Below, one piece after another: positions 44,450 through 53,506 of a stretch of DNA of 64,000 nt. Under the pieces are notes generated by a model. The model did not search any database and had not been told where the DNA came from. It saw nothing but the letters and a program-made list of their open reading frames with translations. This DNA comes from Clostridium jeddahitimonense. GTDB taxonomy: Bacteria; Bacillota; Clostridia; Clostridiales; Clostridiaceae. The translations under genes were made by a program, and so were the position numbers. Each line of letters opens with the position of its first letter. The stretch's first letter is position 1. The stretch is from NCBI GenBank assembly GCA_000753455.2, contig LM994670.1, positions 3,224,507-3,288,506 on the forward strand, in the 5' to 3' direction.

Positions 44450-45916
44450 TTATTGTGCTGGAGTCTCTCCTCCAGCATTTTCAGTTGGTTTTTCTTCTGG
44501 TTTAGGTGCTTCTACCTTTTTAGTTCCTCTTAAAACTATAGCATTCATTGGTTGATATATATCAGTAGATATTAATTCTCTATTAACTTCTACACCATTT
44601 TCATAAGTTATTAAATAACCTTCTGATTTATATCCAGCAGCTCCATTAAGCTTAGTTCTAGTTTTTCCTTCTTCTAATGTAGGATCATCTACATACTCAG
44701 TTGTATAATCATACTTTTCTAGAACATTGTTGACAAGCTCATAAGTCTTATTACCTTTTTCTGAAGTATTACCATATACATTGAATGTAATTGAGCTTCC
44801 ACTCATATATCCTTCTATATATACTGGTGAATCATATGTATTAACAAATCTATAATCTATATCACCTTCAAATACTGTAGCATCTAAGCTTGGCTCTGAG
44901 TATCCAACCATCATTGAGTGATTATATCTTATAGTAGATCTAATATTTGATGTAATTACAGCTCTATAAAGGTAAGTAGATATTTGACATACTCCTCCGC
45001 CGTAATCAGGCACTACTTCGCTTCCTACATATGTATTAGCTTTTTCATAACCATTTTCTGGGGTAGTATCTTTAATAGTCTTATTATAACTAAATTCATC
45101 ACCTGGCATTAAAAGTGTTCCGTTGATATAGCCTGTAGCTAGTCTCATATTAGTAACTCTTCCAGTACCATCATTAGTATAAGAACCACTAAAGCTTCCT
45201 AATATACCATCGATTTTATTTAAAGCTTCTGCGGTTATCTTAGGACTATAGTCTTGTAGCTCTAAAGAAACAGTTTCTACTTTATTTGGGTCTGGATCTA
45301 TGCATGCAACTAATTTTGTGTGTAATTCTTCCGCATCAATTTTCTTTCCTATAACTTCTGGAGTTATATGCTTTTCCCCATAGTTTATAGATATTGAAGC
45401 GTCTATCGCAGGCACCTCTACTTCTGTATTTATCTTATCTTCGAATTCTTTAAGTTTGGCTTCGTCATAAGTTAACTCAGTATTAACCTCTGTATCAACT
45501 CCATCCTTTATATAAGAGTTCTTTTTAAACATCCCCTCAGCTTTTCCATAAGCTAGAGCTTCTTCCGCAGTTTTATCCGCATTTATAGTTGACCCTAAAT
45601 CAGAATATTTAATCTCAAAGTTCTTATCTCCAACAGTTACTGTTATTTTCTTATCATTAACTAAAGTAGCTAATTGATCGTTTAACACCGTAACTGCTTC
45701 CTCTTTAGTCTTGCCACTTAGGTCTACTCCATAAGCATGTACCCCAGGATAAATCTTATCTTCCCAAGACCTAACTTTGTTATTAATGTTAGCTATTACT
45801 CCTCCAACAGTGACAGCTACTGCTAATACTGCTACTCCTGAAATCACAATAACTTTCTTATGTTTAGTAAAAAAATCCTTAGTTTTATTTGAATTACTAT
45901 TACTCAAAAGCTTCAC
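44450..45916 (-). CDS. VanW-family envelope protein with G5-like C-terminus
   Basis: A 488-residue protein with an N-terminal cytoplasmic tail and one membrane segment (VIVISGVAVLAVAVTVGGVIA, about 22-42). Two PG_binding_4-like repeats follow (GVHAYGVDLSGKTKEEA and the DASISINYGEKH region). The VanW domain comes next (MPGDEFSYNKTIKDTTPENGYE, DYGGGVCQISTYLYRAVI, YNHSMMVGYSEPSLDATV). It ends with a G5-like stretch (LITYENGVEVNRELI) and a Pro/Glu-rich tail. It is likely attached outside the membrane and involved with peptidoglycan. Common in clostridia and not evidence of vancomycin resistance. Confidence 0.93.
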   Translation of the reverse strand: MKLLSNSNSNKTKDFFTKHKKVIVISGVAVLAVAVTVGGVIANINNKVRSWEDKIYPGVHAYGVDLSGKTKEEAVTVLNDQLATLVNDKKITVTVGDKNFEIKYSDLGSTINADKTAEEALAYGKAEGMFKKNSYIKDGVDTEVNTELTYDEAKLKEFEDKINTEVEVPAIDASISINYGEKHITPEVIGKKIDAEELHTKLVACIDPDPNKVETVSLELQDYSPKITAEALNKIDGILGSFSGSYTNDGTGRVTNMRLATGYINGTLLMPGDEFSYNKTIKDTTPENGYEKANTYVGSEVVPDYGGGVCQISTYLYRAVITSNIRSTIRYNHSMMVGYSEPSLDATVFEGDIDYRFVNTYDSPVYIEGYMSGSSITFNVYGNTSEKGNKTYELVNNVLEKYDYTTEYVDDPTLEEGKTRTKLNGAAGYKSEGYLITYENGVEVNRELISTDIYQPMNAIVLRGTKKVEAPKPEEKPTENAGGETPAQ

Positions 45917-46060
45917 TCCTCCCCACTTTCTACAAAAAATATAAAATTATGATATTAGTACTATAAAAAACTGATATTTTTACAATATCTCTTATAATTA
46001 TAGACTATTCTTCATGTGATTACAATTACAAAAGACTTACAATTCTTTCCCCATTGAAAG

Positions 46061-46296
46061 AAAGTGCGCACTAAGTTCGCAAGTGAAAATTCGTCTACGC
46101 CGAAATGAAAAAGCTACTTCGCAGCTGTGAAAAGTTAACTACGTTAAGGGGAAAATGCTACTATAGTAGCAGAAAAAAGTATTCCATCTCGTTAGAGGTC
46201 TTTTCCCTATTGCCATAGGCAATATCTTCTCCTCAACTTTAGTTGTCTTTTCCCCTTTGACGAAGTCAAACTTTTCACCAAAGTGCTTCGCACTTT
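46061..46296. repeat. Composite palindromic repeat array, copy 2
   Basis: A chain of at least eight small palindromes with GAAAA-type linkers. Examples are GTGCGCAC (46064), TCGTCTACGCCGA, GCTACTTCGCAGC and AACTACGTT, TGCTACTATAGTAGCA (46156), TTGCCATAGGCAA (46210), CAACTTTAGTTG (46234), TTTGACGAAGTCAAA (46257) and AAAGTGCTTCGCACTTT (46280). The left half uses TGTGAAAAGT and AAGGGGAAAA linkers, the right half their complements, so the array as a whole is inverted. The last palindrome touches the stop codon of the GH25 gene. Confidence 0.7.
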
Positions 46297-46298
46297 AT

Positions 46299-47240
46299 TT
46301 AAACTGTTACTGTTGTTCTAGCTTTTGATGTTTCTCCATCTAAATCAAAAGCTTCAATACTTATTTTTATTGGCCCACTTTTAGTAAATGGTAGTGATGA
46401 GATTGGAATTGTAAAATCAGTATCTCCTGCATCTACTGTTCCTATCCAATAATTATTAGCAAATAAATTATAACCTAATAAATCTGCATCATTATTTGGA
46501 TTCCATCTAATATTTATTGTATTTCCTCTCTTAGTAGCTCTAAGTCCTGTTACATTTCTTGGTTGAATCAATAAATCAATACTATTTGGTCCCCAGTTAG
46601 CATCTACAGGATTTCCGATTCCTTGTACTGTTGCACTTTCACTATATTGCCATATTCTCCATCTTGTCCAACCACCTACATCTGGTGGATATGCTGGATT
46701 TCCTGGAATAGCAGTGTACATAGCAATCCAAAGAATCATATTCTTCAAAGGATATCCTCTACCAGGAATAAAGAAGTTATTATAAAGTTCAACATAGAAA
46801 GTTCCTGTATATAGCATTATTCTTCTTCTTGTCTTCTTTTCAAATCGCTTTCTAAATCGATCAATCCAATTTACTACAGTTTCTACAGCAAGTGATTTAT
46901 CTGTAGGTACTTCTACATCTATAACTGGGAATAAGTCACCATAATCCTTGTTGCCAAAACCCTCCTGTAATACTTGAATAAAATCATCACATTGAGCATC
47001 AGCAGTAGTTAAATCATCAGCAGGAACTCCAAAATGATATGCTCCAACTGGTATACCAAATTCTCTTGCTTTTTGTGCAAACTCTATAAACTTCTGGTCT
47101 CTTCTAAACCTTCCAGTTGCCGATCCAGAAGACCTTAGGTATAAAAAATCTATTTTTGTAGTTAATACTGCAAAGTCAACACCTTGAGTATACTCATTAA
47201 TATCTACTCCAAATAGACTTTTGTCATTTTTATTTTGCAT
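46299..47240 (-). CDS. GH25 lysozyme with fibronectin-type C-terminal domain
   Basis: A 313-residue muramidase-like protein. The GH25 barrel (about 8-215) has FGVDINEYTQG, FLYLRSSGSATGRFRRDQKF, VGAYHFGVP and the catalytic FPVIDVEVP (Asp-x-Glu), then RIWQYSES. A fibronectin-III-like domain follows (VTGLRATKRGNTINIRWNP to the end). There is no signal peptide, so release would need lysis, a holin, or action in the mother cell or spore. The start at 47240 has GGAGG. The gene stands alone after an ECF sigma/anti-sigma pair. Confidence 0.9.
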   Translation of the reverse strand: MQNKNDKSLFGVDINEYTQGVDFAVLTTKIDFLYLRSSGSATGRFRRDQKFIEFAQKAREFGIPVGAYHFGVPADDLTTADAQCDDFIQVLQEGFGNKDYGDLFPVIDVEVPTDKSLAVETVVNWIDRFRKRFEKKTRRRIMLYTGTFYVELYNNFFIPGRGYPLKNMILWIAMYTAIPGNPAYPPDVGGWTRWRIWQYSESATVQGIGNPVDANWGPNSIDLLIQPRNVTGLRATKRGNTINIRWNPNNDADLLGYNLFANNYWIGTVDAGDTDFTIPISSLPFTKSGPIKISIEAFDLDGETSKARTTVTV

Positions 47241-47309
47241 AGTTCCTCCAAAATAAAGTTTTCCTTAATATATAAGATATTATTAAACTTTATAAAGAGT
47301 TACTCTTAT

Positions 47310-48656
47310 TTAATTTTTATTACCTGATTCTCCACATTCGAATTCTTCTATAGTTATTTTGCTAGATTTATTAGATTCATAAGTAATATATTCAGCTTTT
47401 ACAGCAGGTACATAAAATGCTCCAAAGTTTTTTAATCCATTATCCATCTTCATATCTGGAAGCTCAACGTAGAATCTATAATACGGCATAAGATTTTCTT
47501 CAGTATGTGATTTTCTGTATACAAGCTCTACCTTTTTTATATATTCTTCTCCTGGAAACTCAGCCGGAACTGTACTTGTACATTTCCCTTCTATTAACAA
47601 AGTTCTCGCTTCATCTTCATTTATTATTGGATAATCTCCAACCTTTTCTGTAATATTCGTATTTAAAATACTTATATATCCCAGCTTTCCTTTACCATCT
47701 GGAGCAAAATTCACTGTATTAAAATTATAATTTAATATCTTATCAATGATACTTCCACTATTATCATAAACATTATATCTAAAGCTCTGTTGATCATAGA
47801 TATTATAATCTCCAAATAAATCTTTAGCTGGGTTATCCATATCTATAAGCTGTGAATATTCCTCTATTAAATAATCTAATACTTTTTCAGCTTCCTCTTT
47901 GCTTGTATCTGTATGTGTAAAATTATATTTACTATCGAGCTCTATTCCCTCTATAAATTTTATAGTAATTTCTCCGGTTGACATTACACTTACCTCTACT
48001 CCATCTCCTTTTGCAACTGCTTCATATGGCTTCTGGTTTAAATCTTCACCTGTTTTATCCTTATAACTATCAATGTCTTCTTTAGTTGGACTAGTATATA
48101 CTTCACTTACTTCGATATTTAATAATACGGCTATTTCCTCAGCTTTTTTTATCATTTCTTCACCATTTAAATATCCTTCTGGTATAGGACTTCCCGATTT
48201 ATAATTTACATAATGCATATTTTTAAATACAGGCATTGTACTTATATTCTTACTTGTTACCCAGGGATTAGAATTAGATAGCTCATCTATGTCATGAGCT
48301 AAGTATCCTTCAAAGCCCATTCCTCCAGATGGAGTATTATATACTTTAAGCTTTGGAAGCTCTGATAAAATTTTTTCATTAGACTTATTATCTTTTATAA
48401 CTTCATTTACCGCTGGAATATTAATATTCTTATTATCTGCAATAACTAAAATTATTATTAAAGCAAAACATGCAGCAGCTCCTAAAAACCCTTTATATTT
48501 AATATTATTTTTCTTATTTAAAATCTCAGTATTATCTTCATATTTTCTATTTTGTTTTTCTAACTCTTCTTGCATCTTTTTTATAGTATCAGTTTTAAAT
48601 TTATCACTAGCCTTTATTTTAGACATCGATTCTTGATAGTTGCTTTTTCTCACCAC
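47310..48656 (-). CDS. Membrane anti-sigma-like protein paired with the ECF factor
   Basis: A 448-residue protein with a charged, coiled-coil-prone cytoplasmic N-terminus (about 1-52), one membrane helix (FLGAAACFALIIILVIAD) and a large outer domain without a family I recognise. Its GTG start overlaps the end of the ECF sigma gene by 38 bases, the usual arrangement of a sigma factor and its membrane regulator. There is no canonical zinc anti-sigma motif. The outer domain would sense an envelope signal. Two consecutive GTG codons (48656, 48653) follow GGAGG; either could start it. Confidence 0.72.
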   Translation of the reverse strand: MVRKSNYQESMSKIKASDKFKTDTIKKMQEELEKQNRKYEDNTEILNKKNNIKYKGFLGAAACFALIIILVIADNKNINIPAVNEVIKDNKSNEKILSELPKLKVYNTPSGGMGFEGYLAHDIDELSNSNPWVTSKNISTMPVFKNMHYVNYKSGSPIPEGYLNGEEMIKKAEEIAVLLNIEVSEVYTSPTKEDIDSYKDKTGEDLNQKPYEAVAKGDGVEVSVMSTGEITIKFIEGIELDSKYNFTHTDTSKEEAEKVLDYLIEEYSQLIDMDNPAKDLFGDYNIYDQQSFRYNVYDNSGSIIDKILNYNFNTVNFAPDGKGKLGYISILNTNITEKVGDYPIINEDEARTLLIEGKCTSTVPAEFPGEEYIKKVELVYRKSHTEENLMPYYRFYVELPDMKMDNGLKNFGAFYVPAVKAEYITYESNKSSKITIEEFECGESGNKN

Positions 48657-49137
48657 TATATCCTCCTTCTATAAGAATATTTTTAAGTTTCTTCCTAGCT
48701 CTTGTAAGCCGAGAACTTATAGTATTTTCTTTTTTATCAAGGATATTCGCAATTTCACTTATGTTATAGCCTTCATAATAATACAAATATATTACATTCC
48801 TATAATCACTGGATAATTTAAAAACTTCTTCAAGTATTCCCGCCTCATCTTCAGTAAAAGGAATCTCAATCTCTGTAAGAGATTCTGTCTTTCTATACCA
48901 TGCTGTTTTATTTAAATCCTTACATTTATTTATTGTTACTTTTATAAGCCATGCCTTCATATGAGCTTCATCCATAAACTCTGACTGTTTTATCAACTTA
49001 ATAAATGTATCCTGTGCAACATCCTCCGAATCAGATTTGTTTTTTAAGTTTTGATACGCAATACGCAATATCATGTCTGAATACTTCTCAACAACATATT
49101 GAATAAAATCATTGTCGACAGATGATATATTCACCAC
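48619..49137 (-). CDS. ECF-type RNA polymerase sigma factor
   Basis: An ECF sigma-70 factor of about 172 residues. Region 2 is ILRIAYQNLKNKSDSEDVAQDTFIKLI with AWLIKVTINKCKD. Region 4 is LSSDYRNVIYLYYYEGYNISEIANILDKKENTISSRLTRARKKL, shown here by its ends YRNVIYLYYYEGY and RLTRARKKL. The start is placed at the GTG at 49137 (49134 is equally possible) after AAGGGGGGG. The partner membrane regulator follows with overlap. Target genes are not evident. Confidence 0.9.
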   Translation of the reverse strand: MVNISSVDNDFIQYVVEKYSDMILRIAYQNLKNKSDSEDVAQDTFIKLIKQSEFMDEAHMKAWLIKVTINKCKDLNKTAWYRKTESLTEIEIPFTEDEAGILEEVFKLSSDYRNVIYLYYYEGYNISEIANILDKKENTISSRLTRARKKLKNILIEGGYSGEKKQLSRIDV

Positions 49138-49251
49138 TATCACCCCCCCTTCAACTATATAACGAATTAGAAATACTTTTTCGTGCATCTATAATAATTT
49201 TCATTAAAATTTTCCATACTTTACACATTACTTATTTTAATAAAAAACAAA

Positions 49252-49273
49252 GAAGTTGGCTTACGCCAACTTC
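49252..49273 (-). terminator. Terminator after treR
   Basis: Perfect stem GAAGTTGGC / GCCAACTTC, loop of four, followed by TTTGTTTTTTA on the minus strand. Confidence 0.9.
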
Positions 49274-49286
49274 CTTAATATTAATC

Positions 49287-50003
49287 TTAACATCTTCTAG
49301 CAAAATCTACAAATACAAATTTATCTGGTCTATGTCTAGATTCAGTATATTGAAATAAACTAGTATCGTCTAAATAAGTATAGCTTTTTACCACTACTAT
49401 CATTTCAAAGCCCTTCATATCTAGATATTTTTTATCTTCCTCTGTTGCATTTTGAACAGTTATTTCTTTTTTTGCATATGCTATCTTTAATCCAAGTTCT
49501 CCTTCTATATAACTATACAAAGACTCCTTGCAAATATCATATGTAAGATTCTCAACAAATTTTTGTACAATATAATCTTTATCTAGTATAACTTTCTCAT
49601 TATCTATAGATCTAACTCTTACAACTCTCCAAACCTTATCTTCTCCAGCAAGCTCTAAACCTCTTGCTATATTTTTTTTAGGAATTATGCAATCTAAACC
49701 TTCAACTATAGTTTTCACATTAGCTCCAAGCTTTCCTGTAGCTGAAATTTCCTTAAAACTAACTACTCCTGAAACTGGAAAATTAAACTTACCTATATCA
49801 AGAACAAAAGAACCTTTTCCTTTTGTCTTCTGAATATATCCATTTTGCTCTAGCATATTTAATGATTTTCTCACAGTATCCCTAGAAACATTATATTCAT
49901 TCATTATTTCTTTTTCAGAAGGTAGCTTATCATTTGCTTGATACTCATTATTTTCTATTTTATTTACTAGTATATTGTATATGTTCAAATATTTCTTATC
50001 CAT
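49287..50003 (-). CDS. treR: Trehalose operon repressor TreR (GntR family)
   Basis: A 238-residue GntR/UTRA regulator. The winged helix contains KLPSEKEIMNEYNVSRDTVRKSLNMLEQNGYI. The UTRA effector domain follows (VWRVVRVRSIDNEKVILDKDY) and ends in ESRHRPDKFVFVDFARR, typical of TreR, whose inducer is trehalose 6-phosphate. It is last in treB-treA-treR, 34 bases after treA. Operators TTGTACGTACA lie at the treB promoter. Confidence 0.94.
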   Translation of the reverse strand: MDKKYLNIYNILVNKIENNEYQANDKLPSEKEIMNEYNVSRDTVRKSLNMLEQNGYIQKTKGKGSFVLDIGKFNFPVSGVVSFKEISATGKLGANVKTIVEGLDCIIPKKNIARGLELAGEDKVWRVVRVRSIDNEKVILDKDYIVQKFVENLTYDICKESLYSYIEGELGLKIAYAKKEITVQNATEEDKKYLDMKGFEMIVVVKSYTYLDDTSLFQYTESRHRPDKFVFVDFARRC

Positions 50004-50037
50004 TTTATCACCAGATTTATTTTAGCATAATTAAATA

Positions 50038-51702
50038 CTATTTCTCAATATAATAAGCAATGGATTCATATGGTCTTAAAATAATTTCTTCTCCTAATTT
50101 ACCTGAATCTGAATAATTAGATAATATTATATTAGAGTTTATACACTCATTTAATATATCTGAAGGTATATTCACTTTAGTTGATTCTCCATAAAAATTA
50201 TTTAGAACTACTAGCACTTTATTTTCATATCTTCTAACATAAGCTATAACTTTTTTATGACTTTCTAAAATCATTTTTATATTACCTTTAGAAATAACAT
50301 CATATTCTTTTCTTAATTCAATTAACTTTTTATAATGATTAAATATAGAGTTGCTATCCTTAACAGCTTTTTCTGCATTTACTTCTTTATATGATCTTCC
50401 TACCGGTATCCATGGAGTTCCAGTTGTAAATCCTGAATTTTCTTTATCATTCCATTGCATAGGCGTTCTAGAATTATCTCTTGATTTAGATCTTAATATA
50501 TCTAAAACTTTATCTGTTGATTCCCCTTGTTCCTTTAATATATTGTAGTAGTTTATTGATTCAACATCTCTATATTCTTGGATTGATTCAAAATATGGAT
50601 TTGTCATCCCAAACTCTTCTCCTTGATAAATATAAGGAGTACCTCTCATCATATGTATAGCAGTAGCTAACATTTTTCCACTTTCATTAAAATATTCTTT
50701 ATCATTTCCGAATCTAGAAATCGCTCTCGGTTGATCATGATTGCACCAGAATAAAGCACTCCATCCATTACCTTCTTGCATTTCTTCTTGCCATTTCTTA
50801 AAGATATCTTTTAACATCATAAAATCAAAATCCATTAATGTCCATTTATCACCATTTTCATAATCAACTTTTAAATGATGAAAATTAAATACCATAGAAA
50901 GCTCTTTTTCATCTGGATTAGAATACTTAATACAATTTTCAACAGAAGTTGATGACATCTCTCCAACAGTAATTATATTTTCATGCTTTCCAAAAGTATT
51001 TTCATTAAGTGCTTTTATATGTTTGTGTATATTAGGTCCGTCAGTATAGAATCTTCTTCCATCTCCAATATAATCATTTTCAAGAACCTCTGGCTTCGAA
51101 ATAAGATTAATTACATCTAATCTAAATCCAGTTACACCTTTTTCTATCCAAAAGTTAACTACTTTATATATTTCATTTCTCACTTCTTCATTTTCCCAAT
51201 TTAAATCACCTTGAGTAACATCAAATAAATGAAGATAATATTCATCCATATTCTCAACATACTCCCAAGCACTCCCCCCAAACTTTGAAACCCAGTTTGT
51301 AGGTGGCTCATTATCTTTACCTTTTTTGAAAATATAAAAATTCTTATATTTTTCATTTCCCTTTAAAGCTTCTTTAAACCACCAGTGCTCTGTAGAAGTA
51401 TGATTAAATACCATATCAAGCATTATATCTATATCTCTCTTTTTAGCTTCTTCAACTAATCTTTCAAAATCGTCCATAGTTCCCATTCTTGGATCTATTT
51501 TATAATAGTCCTCAATATCATAACCATTATCTTTTTGCGGAGATACATATACTGGTGTTAACCATATGTAATCTACACCTAATGTCTTTAAATAATCTAA
51601 CTTCTCAGTTACTCCGTTTATATCTCCAATTCCATCTCCATTAGAATCATTAAATGATTTAGGGTATATTTGATACACAACACTTTCTCTAAAATCTTTC
51701 AT
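50038..51702 (-). CDS. treA: Alpha,alpha-phosphotrehalase (GH13)
   Basis: Hydrolyses trehalose 6-phosphate to glucose and glucose 6-phosphate. The 554-residue GH13 enzyme has YQIYPKSFNDSNGDGIGDI, MLDMVFNHTSTEH, the nucleophile in GVTGFRLDVINLISK, the acid/base Glu in ITVGEMSS and FWCNHDQPRAISRFG. It also carries the phosphotrehalase-group HIHKHIK-like segment. Preceded by the PTS permease and followed by treR, so the assignment over oligo-1,6-glucosidase is firm. Confidence 0.94.
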   Translation of the reverse strand: MKDFRESVVYQIYPKSFNDSNGDGIGDINGVTEKLDYLKTLGVDYIWLTPVYVSPQKDNGYDIEDYYKIDPRMGTMDDFERLVEEAKKRDIDIMLDMVFNHTSTEHWWFKEALKGNEKYKNFYIFKKGKDNEPPTNWVSKFGGSAWEYVENMDEYYLHLFDVTQGDLNWENEEVRNEIYKVVNFWIEKGVTGFRLDVINLISKPEVLENDYIGDGRRFYTDGPNIHKHIKALNENTFGKHENIITVGEMSSTSVENCIKYSNPDEKELSMVFNFHHLKVDYENGDKWTLMDFDFMMLKDIFKKWQEEMQEGNGWSALFWCNHDQPRAISRFGNDKEYFNESGKMLATAIHMMRGTPYIYQGEEFGMTNPYFESIQEYRDVESINYYNILKEQGESTDKVLDILRSKSRDNSRTPMQWNDKENSGFTTGTPWIPVGRSYKEVNAEKAVKDSNSIFNHYKKLIELRKEYDVISKGNIKMILESHKKVIAYVRRYENKVLVVLNNFYGESTKVNIPSDILNECINSNIILSNYSDSGKLGEEIILRPYESIAYYIEK

Positions 51703-51733
51703 TTTATCTATCTCCTCTTATCTAACAAAGAAT

Positions 51734-51772
51734 GGATAATATATAATTCATTTTTAAGAATATATATTATCC
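51734..51772 (-). promoter_or_regulatory. Intercistronic hairpin between treB and treA
   Basis: Perfect 12-bp stem GGATAATATATA / TATATATTATCC with a 15-base loop, in the 100-base gap. It lacks a T-run, so a stability or processing element is more likely than a terminator. Confidence 0.5.
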
Positions 51773-51802
51773 AGACCTTACTATTAAATTTACTAATTCG
51801 AT

Positions 51803-53215
51803 TTATACTGCATTTAATTTCTTTCTACCTACTACTACTGTTAGTATAAAAGGTACTGCTATCGCAACAACCATAGCTACAGCAAACATTGGTATACTAT
51901 TTGGTTGAATTGAAAGTATTCCTGGAAGCCCACCTATACCTATTGCATTTGCCATAACTCCAGAACCTACTGATATTATAGCTGCTATACCTGATCCTAT
52001 CATCCCACATATGAATGGGAATCCATATTTTAAGTTTACACCGAATAATGCTGGTTCAGTTACTCCTAAGTATGCTGAAATACATGCTGGTATTGAAATT
52101 TGCTTTTCTTCTTCATTCTTTCTTTGTAAGTATATCATCGCTAAAACTGCTGACCCTTGAGCTATATTTGATAAAGCTATCATTGGCCATAATGATGTCC
52201 CACCAACTTGAGCCATTAATTGAAGATCTATTGCATTTGTCATGTGATGTAATCCTGTTATTACTAATGGTGCATAAGCAAAACCAAATATTCCTGCAAA
52301 TAACCATCTAAATGATGAAGTTAAACCTGCATATACAACTGTTGAAATCCATGATCCTATTGTCCAACCTATTGGTCCTAACACAACATGTGCAATAAGT
52401 ACAGTTGGTACTAAAGCAAAGAATGGAACTATTATCATTGAGATTGATGCAGGTGTAATCTTTCTAAAGAATTTCTCTAAATATACTAATGTGAAACCTG
52501 CAAGTATCGCTGGGATAACTTGTGCTTGGTAACCTATCATATTAACTTGTGCAAATCCAAAGTCCCAGAAAGGAATATCCCCTCCCCCTGATACTGCATA
52601 AGCATTTAAAAGCTGTGGTGATACTAAAGTAATACCTAAAACTATACCTAATATTTGAGTAGTTCCCATCTTCTTAGTTATTGCCCATGTAATACCGACA
52701 GGTAAGAAGTGGAATATAGCTTCACCTATTAACCATAAGAAACTATGTGTTCCTGCCCAGAATTGTGATATCTCTATTAAACTCTTTGTACCTTCTTCAA
52801 AGAATTTAACATCTCCAATTAAATTTCTAAACCCTAATATTAAACCTCCAACTATAATAGCTGGTATAAGTGGAGAAAAGATTTCCGCTAAATTTGCCAT
52901 AAGTCTTTGAATAAAAGACATATTAGATTTCGCTGCATCTTTAACATCATCTTTACTAGTACCTTCAATTCCAGATACCTTAATGAAGTCATTATAAAAG
53001 TCCCCAACAGTGTTACCTATTATAACTTGAAATTGCCCAGCTTGTGTAAATGTTCCTTTTACAGATTTTAAGCTTTCAATTTTATCTTTATTAGTTAATG
53101 ATGTATCTTTTAGTACAAATCGCATACGAGTTACACAATGCGTAACTGCACCAATATTTTCTCTTCCGCCAACGTATTCAAGTAAGGCTTTTGAATCATC
53201 AATATATTTTCCCAT
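51803..53215 (-). CDS. treB: PTS trehalose-specific EIIBC
   Basis: A 470-residue permease. The EIIB domain is N-terminal with phosphorylated Cys27 in GAVTHCVTRMRFVLKD and GQFQVIIGNTVGDFY. The EIIC domain follows after about residue 105 (LIPAIIVGGLILGFRN, FHFLPVGITWAITKK, GVTEPALFGVNLKYGFPFI). No EIIA domain is attached, as is usual for TreB, which uses the glucose-type EIIA. First gene after the TreR-controlled promoter. The start at 53215 has GGAGGGA ahead. Confidence 0.94.
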   Translation of the reverse strand: MGKYIDDSKALLEYVGGRENIGAVTHCVTRMRFVLKDTSLTNKDKIESLKSVKGTFTQAGQFQVIIGNTVGDFYNDFIKVSGIEGTSKDDVKDAAKSNMSFIQRLMANLAEIFSPLIPAIIVGGLILGFRNLIGDVKFFEEGTKSLIEISQFWAGTHSFLWLIGEAIFHFLPVGITWAITKKMGTTQILGIVLGITLVSPQLLNAYAVSGGGDIPFWDFGFAQVNMIGYQAQVIPAILAGFTLVYLEKFFRKITPASISMIIVPFFALVPTVLIAHVVLGPIGWTIGSWISTVVYAGLTSSFRWLFAGIFGFAYAPLVITGLHHMTNAIDLQLMAQVGGTSLWPMIALSNIAQGSAVLAMIYLQRKNEEEKQISIPACISAYLGVTEPALFGVNLKYGFPFICGMIGSGIAAIISVGSGVMANAIGIGGLPGILSIQPNSIPMFAVAMVVAIAVPFILTVVVGRKKLNAV

Positions 53216-53239
53216 CTTAGTCCCTCCTATTTTAACTTA

Positions 53240-53319
53240 TACGTACATATGTATCTACACTTTCCAAAACTTGTACGTACATGTTTCCTATATCTTTATA
53301 GTAACTTGTACGTACATCT
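53240..53319. promoter_or_regulatory. Three TreR operators
   Basis: ACGTACATATGT (about 53240-53254), TTGTACGTACATGT (53271-53284) and TTGTACGTACATCT (53306-53319). The third lies exactly in the spacer between -35 and -10, the second around the +15 region. The pattern matches known TreR sites (TTGTACGTACAA). Confidence 0.82.
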
Positions 53320-53326
53320 TTGTCAA
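53298..53326 (-). promoter_or_regulatory. Sigma-A promoter of the trehalose operon
   Basis: TTGACA (53326-53321), 17-base spacer containing an operator, TACTAT (53303-53298). Confidence 0.8.
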
Positions 53327-53436
53327 TAATTTGTGTAATTCTTTTCATAAGCAAATTCTGACAATAATCCACCATTAAGATTATCCTTAACTTAAATAGC
53401 TTAACTAATACACATTTATCTATTTTTTATTACAAA

Positions 53437-53466
53437 AAAATTCGATGTATTTTCACATCGAATTTT
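53437..53466 (-). terminator. Terminator after the methyltransferase gene
   Basis: Stem AAAATTCGATGT / ACATCGAATTTT, then TTTG and TTTTTTA tracts on the minus strand. Confidence 0.88.
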
Positions 53467-53506
53467 CAAGTATATGTTATTTATCTTTTAATTCTCTATT
53501 GCTTAA

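Noticed and set aside
44450..45916. vanW-like gene as part of a vancomycin resistance cluster
   Set aside because: No vanHAX, vanRS or vanY genes are near; stand-alone VanW proteins are ordinary clostridial envelope proteins and the ddl at 59 kb is of the normal type.
46299..47240. GH25 lysozyme as a prophage endolysin
   Set aside because: No holin, terminase or structural phage gene is nearby; the gene stands alone among chromosomal genes.
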